The position numbers were made by a program, and so were the translations under genes. Source: Candidatus Methylomirabilota bacterium (GTDB lineage: Bacteria > Methylomirabilota > Methylomirabilia > Methylomirabilales > JACPAU01). Taken from it: 37,506 nucleotides of DNA. The DNA is taken from contig JAKEHP010000163.1 in assembly GCA_022614955.1 (NCBI GenBank), positions 1 through 37,506 of the forward strand. Reading direction: 5' to 3'. The notes under the pieces were generated by a model. It made no database searches. It saw nothing but the letters and a program-made list of their open reading frames with translations, and was not told the DNA's origin. Positions 8,799 through 16,563 of this stretch are shown piece by piece; positions within the stretch are counted from its first letter, which is position 1; every line of letters begins with the position of its first letter.

Positions 8799-10412
8799 CT
8801 AAATACTCAGGCGCCGGATGTGATACCGCGCCGTCAGCCAATCGAAAACCACCTTGGTCCCCACGATGGCCGTGAACAAATTAATCATCACGCCCAGGGA
8901 GAGGGTGACAGCGAACCCTTTCACCGGCCCGGAGCCGAAGAGGAACAGGGCGAAGGCCGTGATGAGGGTGGTCACGTGAGAGTCAATGATCGCCACCCAG
9001 GCCTTCTCGTAGCCGGCGTCAATCCCGGCCCGGACCGTCTTCCCCAGGCGGAGCTCCTCCCGGATCCGCTCGAAGATGAGGACGTTGCTGTCCACCGCCA
9101 TGCCGATGGTGAGCGCGATGCCCGCGATGCCCGGGAGCGTCAGGGTGGCCCGGATCATGGCTAACGCCCCCATGAGCAGGAGGAGGTTCAGGAGGAGCGC
9201 CCCGTCGGCGATCAGGCCCGACCCCCGGTAGTACACAGCCATTAGCACGATTACCAGCAGCCCCCCCAGGAGGCTGGCCCGGATCCCGGCGGCGATGGAA
9301 TCCTGCCCCAGGGAGGGGCCCACCGTCAGGTTGGAGACGATGTTCACCGGCGCGGGCAGCGCGCCTGCCCGGAGCACGATGGCCAGGTCCCGGGCCTCCT
9401 CCATCTTGAATCGCCCGGTGATCTGGGCCTGGCCCGCCGGGATCCGCTCGTTGATGCGGGGCGCGGAGTAGACGTTCCCATCCAGAACGATGGCCAGCCG
9501 GCGCCCCACACTCTTTTCCGTGACCTCCGAGAAGATCCGCGCGCCATCCCGGTCGAACTCGATCCCCACGTAGGCCTCGTTCGTGTCCCGGTTGATCCGG
9601 ACCTCGGCTGAGGTCAGGGTGCCGCCGGTCAGGAGGGTCTTCTTCTCCAGGAGGTAGGGCTCTCGGCCCACCACGTTGCCCTTCTCGTCCACCATCTTTT
9701 GATAGAGGATCTCAGACCCGTCCGGGACCTTGCCGGCCAGGGCCTCCTTCGGACTGAGCCGGTCGTCCACCAGCTTGAACTCCAGCAGGGCGGTCTGCCC
9801 GATCAGATTGATGGCCCGCTGCGGGTCCTTGATCCCCGGGAGCTGGACCACCATCCGGTTCGCCCCCTCCCGCTGGATGAGCGGCTCCGTCACCCCGAAC
9901 TGGTCCACGCGGTTCCGGATCTTCTCGACGTTCTGATCCACGGCGGCCTCGGTGATCCGGTTCGCTTCGGCATCGCTGACGCGCAGGAGGATCTCGCCGG
10001 GCTGTTCCCCGTCGGTCCGGGTCATCTCCCGGTAGGCGCCGAGGACCGTCTCGGCCTTCTCCTGGTCCTTCGGGTCCGGGAACCGGAGGCGCAGGGTCCG
10101 CCCCCCCTGCGGCTCCACCGTCACCCCCTTCAGGCCCTCCCGCTCGAAGGCGCGGCGAAGCTCGGCGGCCCGCCGGAGCACCGCGCTGGCGACGGCCTGG
10201 GCGGTATCCACCTCCAGGACGAGGTGCATCCCGCCCTGGAGGTCCAGCCCCAGATTGATCGGCTCGGGCGCTGGGGTGACGAGAAAGGGCCGGACGTAGC
10301 CCCACCAGGAGGGGAGGCGCTGCGGACCGACCAGGGAGGGGAGGAGGTACAGGAGACTGAGACCCGCGCAGAGGAGGACCGCAGAGAAACGCCAGCCGAT
10401 GGCCTGCTTCAC
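8799..10412 (-). CDS. secD: Protein translocase subunit SecD
   Basis: SecD is the large partner of SecF in the SecDF proton-driven export accessory complex. The protein has 537 residues with TM1 near 10-28, then LGLDLQGGMHLVLEV (about 54-68, family motif). A large periplasmic P1 region follows. The C-terminal five-helix half contains IGMAVDSNVLIFERIREELRLGK and FGSGPVKGFAVTLSLGVMIN, both SecD signatures. The start is GTG at 10412 with no clear Shine-Dalgarno. A promoter-like element lies about 80 bases upstream and a structured leader lies between them. No yajC is present on this side. Confidence 0.96.
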   Translation of the reverse strand: MKQAIGWRFSAVLLCAGLSLLYLLPSLVGPQRLPSWWGYVRPFLVTPAPEPINLGLDLQGGMHLVLEVDTAQAVASAVLRRAAELRRAFEREGLKGVTVEPQGGRTLRLRFPDPKDQEKAETVLGAYREMTRTDGEQPGEILLRVSDAEANRITEAAVDQNVEKIRNRVDQFGVTEPLIQREGANRMVVQLPGIKDPQRAINLIGQTALLEFKLVDDRLSPKEALAGKVPDGSEILYQKMVDEKGNVVGREPYLLEKKTLLTGGTLTSAEVRINRDTNEAYVGIEFDRDGARIFSEVTEKSVGRRLAIVLDGNVYSAPRINERIPAGQAQITGRFKMEEARDLAIVLRAGALPAPVNIVSNLTVGPSLGQDSIAAGIRASLLGGLLVIVLMAVYYRGSGLIADGALLLNLLLLMGALAMIRATLTLPGIAGIALTIGMAVDSNVLIFERIREELRLGKTVRAGIDAGYEKAWVAIIDSHVTTLITAFALFLFGSGPVKGFAVTLSLGVMINLFTAIVGTKVVFDWLTARYHIRRLSI

Positions 10413-10432
10413 CGGGGTGGTCCGTGGTCCGG

Positions 10433-10468
10433 GAGCCGCGGGCGGCCCGGCCCCGTGCCGGGCGGCTC
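10433..10468 (-). promoter_or_regulatory. GC-rich hairpin(s) in the secD leader
   Basis: Between the predicted secD promoter and its GTG are two competing inverted repeats. One is GCCCGGC/GCCGGGC with a five-base loop (10445-10463). The other is GAGCCGC/GCGGCTC (10433-10439 with 10462-10468). They share two bases, so both cannot form fully. There is no U-run, so it is not a standard terminator. It could be a structured leader or simply GC-rich sequence. Confidence 0.35.
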
Positions 10469-10489
10469 AACGCTCCCAACGAAGTGTGG

Positions 10490-10518
10490 ACTATACGGCA
10501 AGGCCCGCCCCCGCGCAA
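10490..10518 (-). promoter_or_regulatory. Probable promoter of secDF
   Basis: Minus strand: TTGCGC (10518-10513), 17-base spacer, TATAGT (10495-10490). The -10 box matches at five of six positions and the -35 box at three of six. Transcription would start near 10483, giving a leader of about 70 bases. The rest of the gap between speD and secD (10413-10546) holds the leader hairpins; a TTTTT run after speD lacks a stem. Confidence 0.5.
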
Positions 10519-10546
10519 TCAAAAAGTCGGGAGGGCAGGAGGGAGA

Positions 10547-10981
10547 CTAGGAGGGGACGGCCACGAGGGGCCGACGGCTGGCCTTTGCCGGCCGGTCGGC
10601 GGGGATCTTGTGGGGGAGCTTCCGGCTGGCGCCCGGGATGACACCCCGCTTCACCTCCACGATGGAGGGGGTGGCGCACCCGAACCGGAGCGCGATGTGC
10701 TCAACGGCCTCCTGGGGCTTGATCACGGTGCCGCAGGTGAAGATATCCAGCGCGGCGTACCGGTACTCGGGCCAGGTGTGAATGGAAAGGTGAGACTCGG
10801 CAATGACCACGACGCCGCTGACGCCAAAGGGGTTGAACTCGTGGAACGCGACGTCCACAACGGTCGCTTTGCACGCCCGGGCTGCGGAAACCATGGTGTC
10901 CCTCACGATATCCACGTGCTTGAGTTTGTCCGGGTCACAACCGTGGAGCTCCACCAAGAGGTGCGTCCCCAAGGCGTGCAA
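10547..10981 (-). CDS. speD: S-adenosylmethionine decarboxylase proenzyme (prokaryotic class, pyruvoyl)
   Basis: SpeD decarboxylates S-adenosylmethionine to supply aminopropyl groups for spermidine. It self-cleaves between Glu62 and Ser63, the Ser becoming pyruvoyl. Starting at TTG 10981 gives 144 residues (LHALGTHLLVELHGCD). Ser63 lies in VVIAESHLSIHTW, with His68 and Cys83 in place. These numbers are the same as in the Thermotoga maritima enzyme, which supports the TTG over the ATG at 11047 that adds 22 unrelated residues. AAAGGGGGTGGGG precedes the TTG. The last 25 or so residues are a basic tail. It has its own promoter (11058-11085) and no speE neighbour here. Confidence 0.93.
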   Translation of the reverse strand: MHALGTHLLVELHGCDPDKLKHVDIVRDTMVSAARACKATVVDVAFHEFNPFGVSGVVVIAESHLSIHTWPEYRYAALDIFTCGTVIKPQEAVEHIALRFGCATPSIVEVKRGVIPGASRKLPHKIPADRPAKASRRPLVAVPS

Positions 10982-11057
10982 TTCCCCACCCCCTTTCTGC
11001 GTCTGGCAGCGGATTGCCCGCGAGAACCCCCTTGCTCGGGCCCCCAAATTGTTTGCG

Positions 11058-11085
11058 TTTATACCGTCTTTCCCTCAAAATGCAA
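11058..11085 (-). promoter_or_regulatory. Promoter of speD
   Basis: Minus strand: TTGCAT (11085-11080), 16-base spacer, TATAAA (11063-11058). It sits in an unusually AT-rich patch (11041-11115) for this genome. Transcription would start near 11051, giving a leader of about 70 bases. The same patch lies upstream of the divergent response regulator, for which I find only a poor match (TTGCGT-17-CAAAAT, 11053-11081, plus strand). Confidence 0.6.
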
Positions 11086-11125
11086 GCAAAAAATACACCC
11101 GCGCACGCTTTTTTTGGGCCTGCCC

Positions 11126-11515
11126 ATGCCCCATCCCTTCCCAGGCCACCAGCGCACCATCCTGGTGGTGGATGACGAGCGCCCGACCCTCACTCTCCTG
11201 TCGGAGTACCTGGCCTCCAAGGGCTTCCAGGTTCTGACCGCCCGGGACGGCCAGGCCGGCCTGGAGACGGCCCGCTCCGCCCGCCCCGACCTCATCGTCC
11301 TGGACGTCATGCTCCCCCGCCTGGACGGGTACGCCGTGGCCCGGGCCCTGAAGGGGGACCCGGTCACGGCGGCCATCCCCATCATCATCTTCAGCACCCG
11401 CTCCAGCCCGGCCGACCGGGCTGCCTTCACGGCAGCCGGGGCCAACCTCCACGTCCTCAAGCCTTTCGACCCGGAGCACCTCCTGGTGAAGATCCTGGAG
11501 CTCCTCCCGCCCTGA
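11126..11515 (+). CDS. Stand-alone response regulator receiver domain
   Basis: This is the only confident plus-strand gene. From ATG 11126 it has 129 residues and is one CheY-like receiver domain. It has the acidic pair in TILVVDDERPT, the phospho-acceptor Asp in DLIVLDVMLPRLDGY, the switch Ser/Thr in IIIFSTRSS and the conserved Lys in HVLKPFDPEHL. There is no output domain, so it probably acts by protein interaction; no histidine kinase is nearby. The track ORF (10424-11515) reads antisense through speD and is not the real start. No clear Shine-Dalgarno precedes the ATG. It runs divergently from speD, and its last 59 bases overlap the 3' end of the minus-strand WecA-like gene. Confidence 0.9.
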   Translation: MPHPFPGHQRTILVVDDERPTLTLLSEYLASKGFQVLTARDGQAGLETARSARPDLIVLDVMLPRLDGYAVARALKGDPVTAAIPIIIFSTRSSPADRAAFTAAGANLHVLKPFDPEHLLVKILELLPP

Positions 11516-12677
11516 CGCCCCCCTCCCGCAGCCGCCGGTTCCCCTCCCGCTCCAGGATGGTGACGATGAGGAGGATGATCACCCCCTGGGCGATGAGGAG
11601 AAGGGCGTCGCGGGTGTCGGCGTGGCGGAGGACCGTGGCGGTCAGCCCCAGGCAGACGCTCATCCCGTAGATAAAGAGAACGCTCTGCGCCCTCCCCCCG
11701 AAGAGGGCCTCCAGCCGGTGGTGGAGGTGATCCCGCCCCACGTACTCGATCCAGCCCTTGAAGGACCGGACCTTCCCCGACCAGATCCGGTTAGTGGTGA
11801 TGTAGACCATATCGTAGATAAAGATGCCGAAGACCAGCAGAGGGGCCGTCAGGGCCACCACCGGGTTATTCTCTGCCCAGTCCCCCTTCACAGCCAGGGC
11901 CGCCAGGACGAACCCGATGAAGGCGGCCCCGGAGTCCCCCAGGAAGATGCTGGCCGGGCGGCCGGGACGGAAGTTATAGGGGAGGAATCCCAGGCAGCTC
12001 CCCATGGTGGCAGCCGCCAGCCAGCCGAGGAACGGCTGGTGGTTCTGGTAGGCCAGGACCCCCAGGAAGAAGGCGGTGACGGCGCCGAGGCCGGTCGCCA
12101 GCCCGTCCATCCCGTCGAAGAAGTTCATGGCGTTGGTGATGCCGAGGATCCAGAGGAACGTGAGGAGGGCATTCGCTCCCCAGGTCCACCCGCCCAGGGC
12201 TGGCGGGAGCACGTCCAGCGTGAGCCCGCTGGCCATGACGAGCGCCGTGGCCGCGACCTGGGCCGCGAGCTTCAGGCCGGCCGGAACCGGCCGGATGTCG
12301 TCCGCCACCCCCACCGCCACCAGGAGCGCGGACCCCAGGAGGATGCCCAGCAGGTCCCGGGAGAAGATGGAGTTGGCCAGGAGGGAGAGGCAGAATGCGG
12401 CAAAGAGAGCCACCCCTCCCAAGAGGGGCGTGGCCCTGCCGTGGAGCTTCCGGGGATCCGGGAGGTCGAGGACTCCGGAGCGGCGGGCCACCGCCCGGAC
12501 CGGCGGGACGAGGAGCGCGCTCAGGGTGCCCGAGAACAGGAGTATGTAGAGCCACCGCCCCCCGCGCTCCGCGAACCAGCCCCGGACGGGGATCAGGAAA
12601 AGTCCCAGGAAGAGGAGAACGAGCCCCAGATAGGCGGCGATCCGCTTCCGGGTGGGCCAGGCCGCCGCTCCGTTCAT
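11457..12677 (-). CDS. WecA/TagO/MraY-family undecaprenyl-phosphate sugar-1-phosphate transferase
   Basis: This polytopic enzyme would transfer a sugar-1-phosphate from a UDP-sugar (GlcNAc-type in known WecA) to undecaprenyl phosphate, starting repeat-unit assembly. The 406 residues include about ten hydrophobic helices. Motifs are KLHGRATPLLGG (about 77-88), GVADDIRPVPAGLK with the Asp pair (about 123-136), TNAMNFFDGMDGLATG (about 181-196), FLGDSG (about 245-250) and GRDHLHHRLEALFGG (about 314-328). ATG 12677 overlaps the aminotransferase stop as ATGA; the track start at 12851 is too far upstream. The Gly-rich tail (about 385-406) reads through the end of the convergent response regulator gene. 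It is the last gene of the polysaccharide operon, an odd place for the initiating enzyme. Confidence 0.9.
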   Translation of the reverse strand: MNGAAAWPTRKRIAAYLGLVLLFLGLFLIPVRGWFAERGGRWLYILLFSGTLSALLVPPVRAVARRSGVLDLPDPRKLHGRATPLLGGVALFAAFCLSLLANSIFSRDLLGILLGSALLVAVGVADDIRPVPAGLKLAAQVAATALVMASGLTLDVLPPALGGWTWGANALLTFLWILGITNAMNFFDGMDGLATGLGAVTAFFLGVLAYQNHQPFLGWLAAATMGSCLGFLPYNFRPGRPASIFLGDSGAAFIGFVLAALAVKGDWAENNPVVALTAPLLVFGIFIYDMVYITTNRIWSGKVRSFKGWIEYVGRDHLHHRLEALFGGRAQSVLFIYGMSVCLGLTATVLRHADTRDALLLIAQGVIILLIVTILEREGNRRLREGGVRAGGAPGSSPGGAPGRKA

Positions 12678-13759
12678 GGCCGGCGCCTTCCAAGAATGGC
12701 CCGGGCGGCCTCGGCGACGCGGGTGACCTCCCCGTCCGTCAGGGCCGGCGCGCAGGGAAGGGAGAGGGAGGTGCGCCAGGCCTCCTCCGCCCCCGGGAAC
12801 CCTTCCTTCCCCAGGAGGCGGTGCAGCGGGGTATGAACCGGCCGCCGGCACGTGATCCCCCGCCCGGCAAACGCCTGGAGGGCGGCCTCGGCCCCGCCCG
12901 GCACCCGGATGACGAACCGGTAGTAGATGCGCCCCGGGACCTCCGCCGGGAGGCTCACCGGGGCATCGTCCAGGGCCTTCCCGTAGGTCTCGGCGATGGC
13001 GGCCCGGCGCCCCAGGAGCTCCGGGAGGCGGCCGAGCTGAACCCGCCCTACGGCCGCCTGAAGGTCCGTCATTTTGTAGTTGAACCGGAGGCGGGCGTCG
13101 GGTGCCTCGTCGTAGGCCCGGAGCTCCCGGGCCACGGCCAGAACCTCCGGCCGGTCACTCAGCAGCATCCCCCCCTCCCCCGTAGCGATAACCTTGGTGG
13201 CATAGAAGGAACAGATGGCCATCTCCCCCCGGCTGCCCACGGGCCGGCCGCCGGCCGTCGCCCCCAGGGCCTGGGCGCAGTCCTCGACGATCGGCAGGCC
13301 CAGGCCGCGCAGTGCCTCCGCGTCGGCCGGCAACCCGAAGGCGTGGACCAGGATCAGGGCCCGGCAGTGGGGAGTCCGGGCTCTCCGGGCCGCCTCCGGG
13401 TCCAGGTTCCCGGTCGCCGGGTCCACGTCGGCCAGGACCGGCTCCGCGCCGGCCAGGCGGACCGCATGGAGCAGGGCGGCGCAGGTGTAGCTGGGGAGGA
13501 GAACGGCGTCCCCCGGCCCGACCTTCAGGGCCAGGAGGGCCAGGTGCAGGGCCGCGGTCCCCGAGGCAACGGCCACCCCGCCCCGGAGCCCCATCCGGGC
13601 CGCCACCTCCGCCTCGAAGGCGGCGACCTCGGGCCCCTGGGCGACCTGCCCTAAGCGGAGGACGGCGGCCGCCGCCTCGGCCTCTGCCGCCCCCAGGCTC
13701 GGTCGCGAGTGGGGGATCACCGGTTCCCGCACTCCCCCGCCCTCCGCCTCAACGGACAT
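12674..13759 (-). CDS. DegT/DnrJ/EryC1/StrS-family PLP sugar aminotransferase
   Basis: The family adds an amino group to keto-sugar nucleotides. The 361 residues show fold-type I features: AVASGTAALHLALLALKVGPGD (about 63-84), DCAQALGA (about 160-167) and SFYATKVIATGEGGML (about 184-199). Lys189 is the expected PLP Schiff-base lysine. FNYKMTDLQAAVGRVQL is the family signature for the nucleotide-sugar side. ATG 13759 overlaps the PIG-L stop by 11 bases. A GTG nine codons in (VREPVIPHSRPSLG) with GGAGGGCGGGGGA before it is an alternative start. It is coupled by ATGA to the WecA-like gene. Substrate unknown; an amino sugar in the repeat unit is the simplest inference. Confidence 0.92.
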   Translation of the reverse strand: MSVEAEGGGVREPVIPHSRPSLGAAEAEAAAAVLRLGQVAQGPEVAAFEAEVAARMGLRGGVAVASGTAALHLALLALKVGPGDAVLLPSYTCAALLHAVRLAGAEPVLADVDPATGNLDPEAARRARTPHCRALILVHAFGLPADAEALRGLGLPIVEDCAQALGATAGGRPVGSRGEMAICSFYATKVIATGEGGMLLSDRPEVLAVARELRAYDEAPDARLRFNYKMTDLQAAVGRVQLGRLPELLGRRAAIAETYGKALDDAPVSLPAEVPGRIYYRFVIRVPGGAEAALQAFAGRGITCRRPVHTPLHRLLGKEGFPGAEEAWRTSLSLPCAPALTDGEVTRVAEAARAILGRRRP

Positions 13760-14369
13760 TGATAAAGAGCCGCAGGGGCACGAACCCCTCCGCGCACCGG
13801 ACCCGCCCCTGGATCCCCCGGAAGTGGGCCGAGGCCCGGCACAGGTCCACGATGGAGAGCCCCTCGATGTTCGTCTTCAGGACCTGGGAGGCGTGCGCCT
13901 GGAGGGCCCGGACCTTCTCCTCCAGAGCGCTCTCGATGTCCACGAAGACGCTCGGGCTGAAGTTGTTGGTGGTCGGCCCCTCGTAGAACAGGACGTTCCG
14001 GGTGTACCGGGTCGCGGAGATGGTGCAGGCCGCCAGGTGCCGGTGGTCCTGGTGGGTGTCCTCCCCGTAGTGGACGAAGATGAAGTCCGGGGCCACGCTG
14101 CGGACCACGTCCTCGATCTTCTGGATGAGGGCCTGGTTCACGGGGATCTGAGTGTCCCCGTACTCCCCCCAGAACACCTCCTTCGCCCCCAGGACGGCGG
14201 CCGCCGCCTCCTGCTCCCGCCGGCGGCACGAGGCGTCCCCACCCCCATCCCCGGCGGTCAGCACCATCAGGAAGAGGTCGTGGCCCCCGCGGGTGTACTT
14301 GATCAGGGTCCCGCCGCAGCCGAACTCGATGTCGTCCGGATGGGAGCCGATGGCCAGGATGCGCATCAC
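13749..14369 (-). CDS. PIG-L/LmbE-family zinc deacetylase
   Basis: PIG-L enzymes remove N-acetyl groups from GlcNAc-containing lipids, antibiotics or thiol precursors using zinc. The 206 residues open with MMRILAIGSHPDDIEFGCGG, whose HPDD is the zinc/catalytic motif. The second metal region is FVHYGEDTHQDHRHLAACT (about 98-116). The start is GTG 14369 or ATG 14366 (GTGATG), both overlapping the WbqC stop, with GGGGAGGGG directly upstream. It lies between WbqC and the DegT aminotransferase. It could deacetylate an amino sugar of the repeat unit before re-acylation, but no acyltransferase is visible. It has no signal peptide, so it acts in the cytoplasm. Confidence 0.9.
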   Translation of the reverse strand: MMRILAIGSHPDDIEFGCGGTLIKYTRGGHDLFLMVLTAGDGGGDASCRRREQEAAAAVLGAKEVFWGEYGDTQIPVNQALIQKIEDVVRSVAPDFIFVHYGEDTHQDHRHLAACTISATRYTRNVLFYEGPTTNNFSPSVFVDIESALEEKVRALQAHASQVLKTNIEGLSIVDLCRASAHFRGIQGRVRCAEGFVPLRLFINVR

Positions 14370-15055
14370 CCCTCCCCGCGCTGGCGGCGCAGGCGGGCCA
14401 AGCCTTCGGGCCCGCAGTTGAACAGGAGATCCACCACCGACAGGTCGGGCTGGAAGGCCCCGTAGCGCTGGGGGTAGACGGGGCAGGTGAAGGCCTGGGT
14501 TTGGACCGCGACCCCGGCGGCCGTGAACTGTGCCAGGTCCATGTAGCCCGCCCCGTCACGCCCGGCCAGGTAGGTGGACGCCTTGAGCCACCGGCAGATG
14601 GCCACCAGCCGGCCCGTGGGGTCCTCCGGGAAGCTCCCGGCGCTGGCGCGGACCAGGCGCGCGCGGACCCCGAGGGCGGACGCCAGGTACTCGATGAGAT
14701 GGCAGGTGAGGTCCACCAGGCGCTCCCAGGGGCGGCCGTAGCAGTCGGTCAGGAAGGGAGCATGGGGCGCGAAGAAGGGGGCCGCGCCGTAGTGCGTCTG
14801 GAGGGCGTGCCAATGCTTGCGTGCCCAGGGGTCTTCGGCCGGGATCTGGACCTCGTCAATCCGCTGGGGGAATCGGTGCAGGACCGGGACGGTGAGCCAC
14901 TGCCAGCCCTCGGGGGTCTTGATCCGGTTCCGATTCTGCCACTCGTTCTTCTTGAACTGCACCGTGTCCAGGAGCACAAAGGCATCGGCCCGGTCCATCT
15001 TGTCGAAGTAGCCGATCCAGGGCAGGTACTGGGGCTGGTGGATGGCGACGATCAC
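14366..15055 (-). CDS. WbqC-family protein
   Basis: The 229 residues from GTG 15055 begin VIVAIHQPQYLPWIGYFDKM. This is the WbqC-like hallmark (HQPxYLPW), followed by DTVQFKKNEWQNRNRIKTP and VDLTCHLIEYLASALGV. The family occurs in O-antigen and capsule clusters. Its biochemical role was not settled as far as I know, although a part in amino-sugar modification is often suggested. The GTG overlaps the stop of the PHP gene as GTGA, and its own stop overlaps the PIG-L start. The track start at 15589 extends 178 codons antisense to nothing family-like and is rejected. No membrane helix or signal peptide. Confidence 0.9.
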   Translation of the reverse strand: MIVAIHQPQYLPWIGYFDKMDRADAFVLLDTVQFKKNEWQNRNRIKTPEGWQWLTVPVLHRFPQRIDEVQIPAEDPWARKHWHALQTHYGAAPFFAPHAPFLTDCYGRPWERLVDLTCHLIEYLASALGVRARLVRASAGSFPEDPTGRLVAICRWLKASTYLAGRDGAGYMDLAQFTAAGVAVQTQAFTCPVYPQRYGAFQPDLSVVDLLFNCGPEGLARLRRQRGEG

Positions 15056-16563
15056 GCCCCGGCCCCTCCGGGACGGACGAAGATGGGGTTGCTGAGGAGC
15101 CGATGGGGGACCTCCCCCCGAGCCTCGACGCGGAAGACTACCGCGGCTCCCGCACGTTCCCCCTCCCGGTACTCCAGGGTCAGAGGCGTGGGCCCCGCCA
15201 TGCGGGCTACCACCTCCCCGGACCGGATGAGGAGGACCTCCACGGGGTGCGCCTTGCCATCGCTTGCCGCCACAGTCGTCCGGACCAGAACAGGCGCGCC
15301 GGGCGAGGCAACAAGGGTCTCCCCGATTCCCGCGCTCCGCTCCCCCGCCAAGACCTCGAACCGGTCCAGGCTCAGGCGGTAGGCGGCCACCCCCTGAACC
15401 GCCACGCCCCGACCGGCCCGGAGGGCCTCCGTCACCCCCGCCACCGTGCGCTCCCGCACCCACAGCACCGTCACGACGTTGACCAGGGACTTGCCCGCCT
15501 GCTTCTCGAAGTGGTAACCCGCTTCCCCCACCGCCCAGCCCGGTGTGCTGCGCCGCCCCACAGCGAACTCCTGAAGCCGCCGATCCCATCCCCCGCCCGG
15601 GAAGGTGAAGGTCGTTGTATCCTCGTAGATGCCGCCGAAGCCGGTGTACCCGTCGGTGGCCAGGAGGTCCTCGGGGTACGGGTCGGTCCGGAGGGTGATC
15701 CGGAACGGGCCCCGGGCCAGGGTGTGCAAATCGCGTGCCTCCGGGAACGACCAGAAGGTGAGCCCCCCCACCTCCGCGGCGTACCGGATGAGGGCCCGGT
15801 GCGGGGCCAGCCCGGCATCCCGGTACAGGTCGAAGGGGAAGGCCCGGACGGGGAAGTTGTTCAGCAGGAGGAGAGCTCCCAGGAGGATCAACGCGAGCCC
15901 CGGCAGGCCGTGCCGACGCACCTGAACGAGGGCGACCCGCTGGAGGCGAATCCGCCGGCGCCTCCGGCTCCCGGCCAGATACACCCCGGCGGTCGCCAGG
16001 ACGACGGCCCCGAAGAGCGCCGCAGCCGAAAGTCCCCAGCGGATGGGGACCCCCTCCGTGCTGCCGGCCACGGGCAGCCCCCTCAGCGCGGTCAGGTCGA
16101 GCCCGACCACCAGGAGGTTCTTCTGCGTGTCGTGGAGGGTGAGGGTTCCGTTCCAGGGTGAGCCGGACCAGTGGTAGTGGGGGAGGACCTCCAGGCCGGG
16201 GACCAGCAGGACACCGGGGTGCCGCGCTTGCGCCTCCCGCACGGCCGCCAGGTACACCGGGAGCGTCTCGGGGGTGAGGGAGGGGACCCCCTCGCTCCAG
16301 CGGAAGACTCGCCGGAACGGAAGGAGCCCGTACTCGACCCGGGCCAGGTAGTTCTCGGTCAGGATGACGGCGCGAATGCCCGCCCGCTCCGCTGCGGCCG
16401 CCAGCTCATCCAGCGAGTCTGACCCGGTACTCCAGGTGCTGTGGACATGAAAGGCTGCCGTGAGCGGTACGGCCTGCTCGACCGCCTGAGCGGGCTCGGC
16501 GAGCATCAGGCAGAGCAGAAAACCGATGAGGGGTCTACGCAAGGAGCTCCCGATACAGGCCAT
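15052..16563 (-). CDS. Membrane-bound PHP-domain (CehA/McbA-like) protein with interrupted, partly degenerate metal site
   Basis: From ATG 16563 (GGAG seven bases upstream) the protein has 503 residues. An N-terminal export signal (LIGFLLCLMLAEPAQA, about 12-27) precedes the first part of a PHP fold. Its metal-type motif is AAFHVHSTWSTGS (His39, His41), with GLEVLPHYHW at about 123-132. Two membrane helices (about 176-198 and 218-236) separated by a very basic loop (SRRRRRIRLQR) then interrupt it. The second half resumes with GGLTFWSFPEARDLHT, where CehA-like PHP proteins usually have a His before Pro-Glu, then YHFEK and a beta-rich tail. Catalysis is therefore doubtful. A TTG at 16542 is an alternative start. 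It overlaps the upstream GT by 29 bases. Role in the cluster unknown; possibly periplasmic glycan or phosphoester processing. Confidence 0.75.
   Translation of the reverse strand: MACIGSSLRRPLIGFLLCLMLAEPAQAVEQAVPLTAAFHVHSTWSTGSDSLDELAAAAERAGIRAVILTENYLARVEYGLLPFRRVFRWSEGVPSLTPETLPVYLAAVREAQARHPGVLLVPGLEVLPHYHWSGSPWNGTLTLHDTQKNLLVVGLDLTALRGLPVAGSTEGVPIRWGLSAAALFGAVVLATAGVYLAGSRRRRRIRLQRVALVQVRRHGLPGLALILLGALLLLNNFPVRAFPFDLYRDAGLAPHRALIRYAAEVGGLTFWSFPEARDLHTLARGPFRITLRTDPYPEDLLATDGYTGFGGIYEDTTTFTFPGGGWDRRLQEFAVGRRSTPGWAVGEAGYHFEKQAGKSLVNVVTVLWVRERTVAGVTEALRAGRGVAVQGVAAYRLSLDRFEVLAGERSAGIGETLVASPGAPVLVRTTVAASDGKAHPVEVLLIRSGEVVARMAGPTPLTLEYREGERAGAAVVFRVEARGEVPHRLLSNPIFVRPGGAGA

Noticed and set aside
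11101-11120. T-run near 11109 as a rho-independent terminator
   Set aside because: No stable GC stem precedes the T-run on the plus strand, and it lies just before the response regulator start rather than after a gene.
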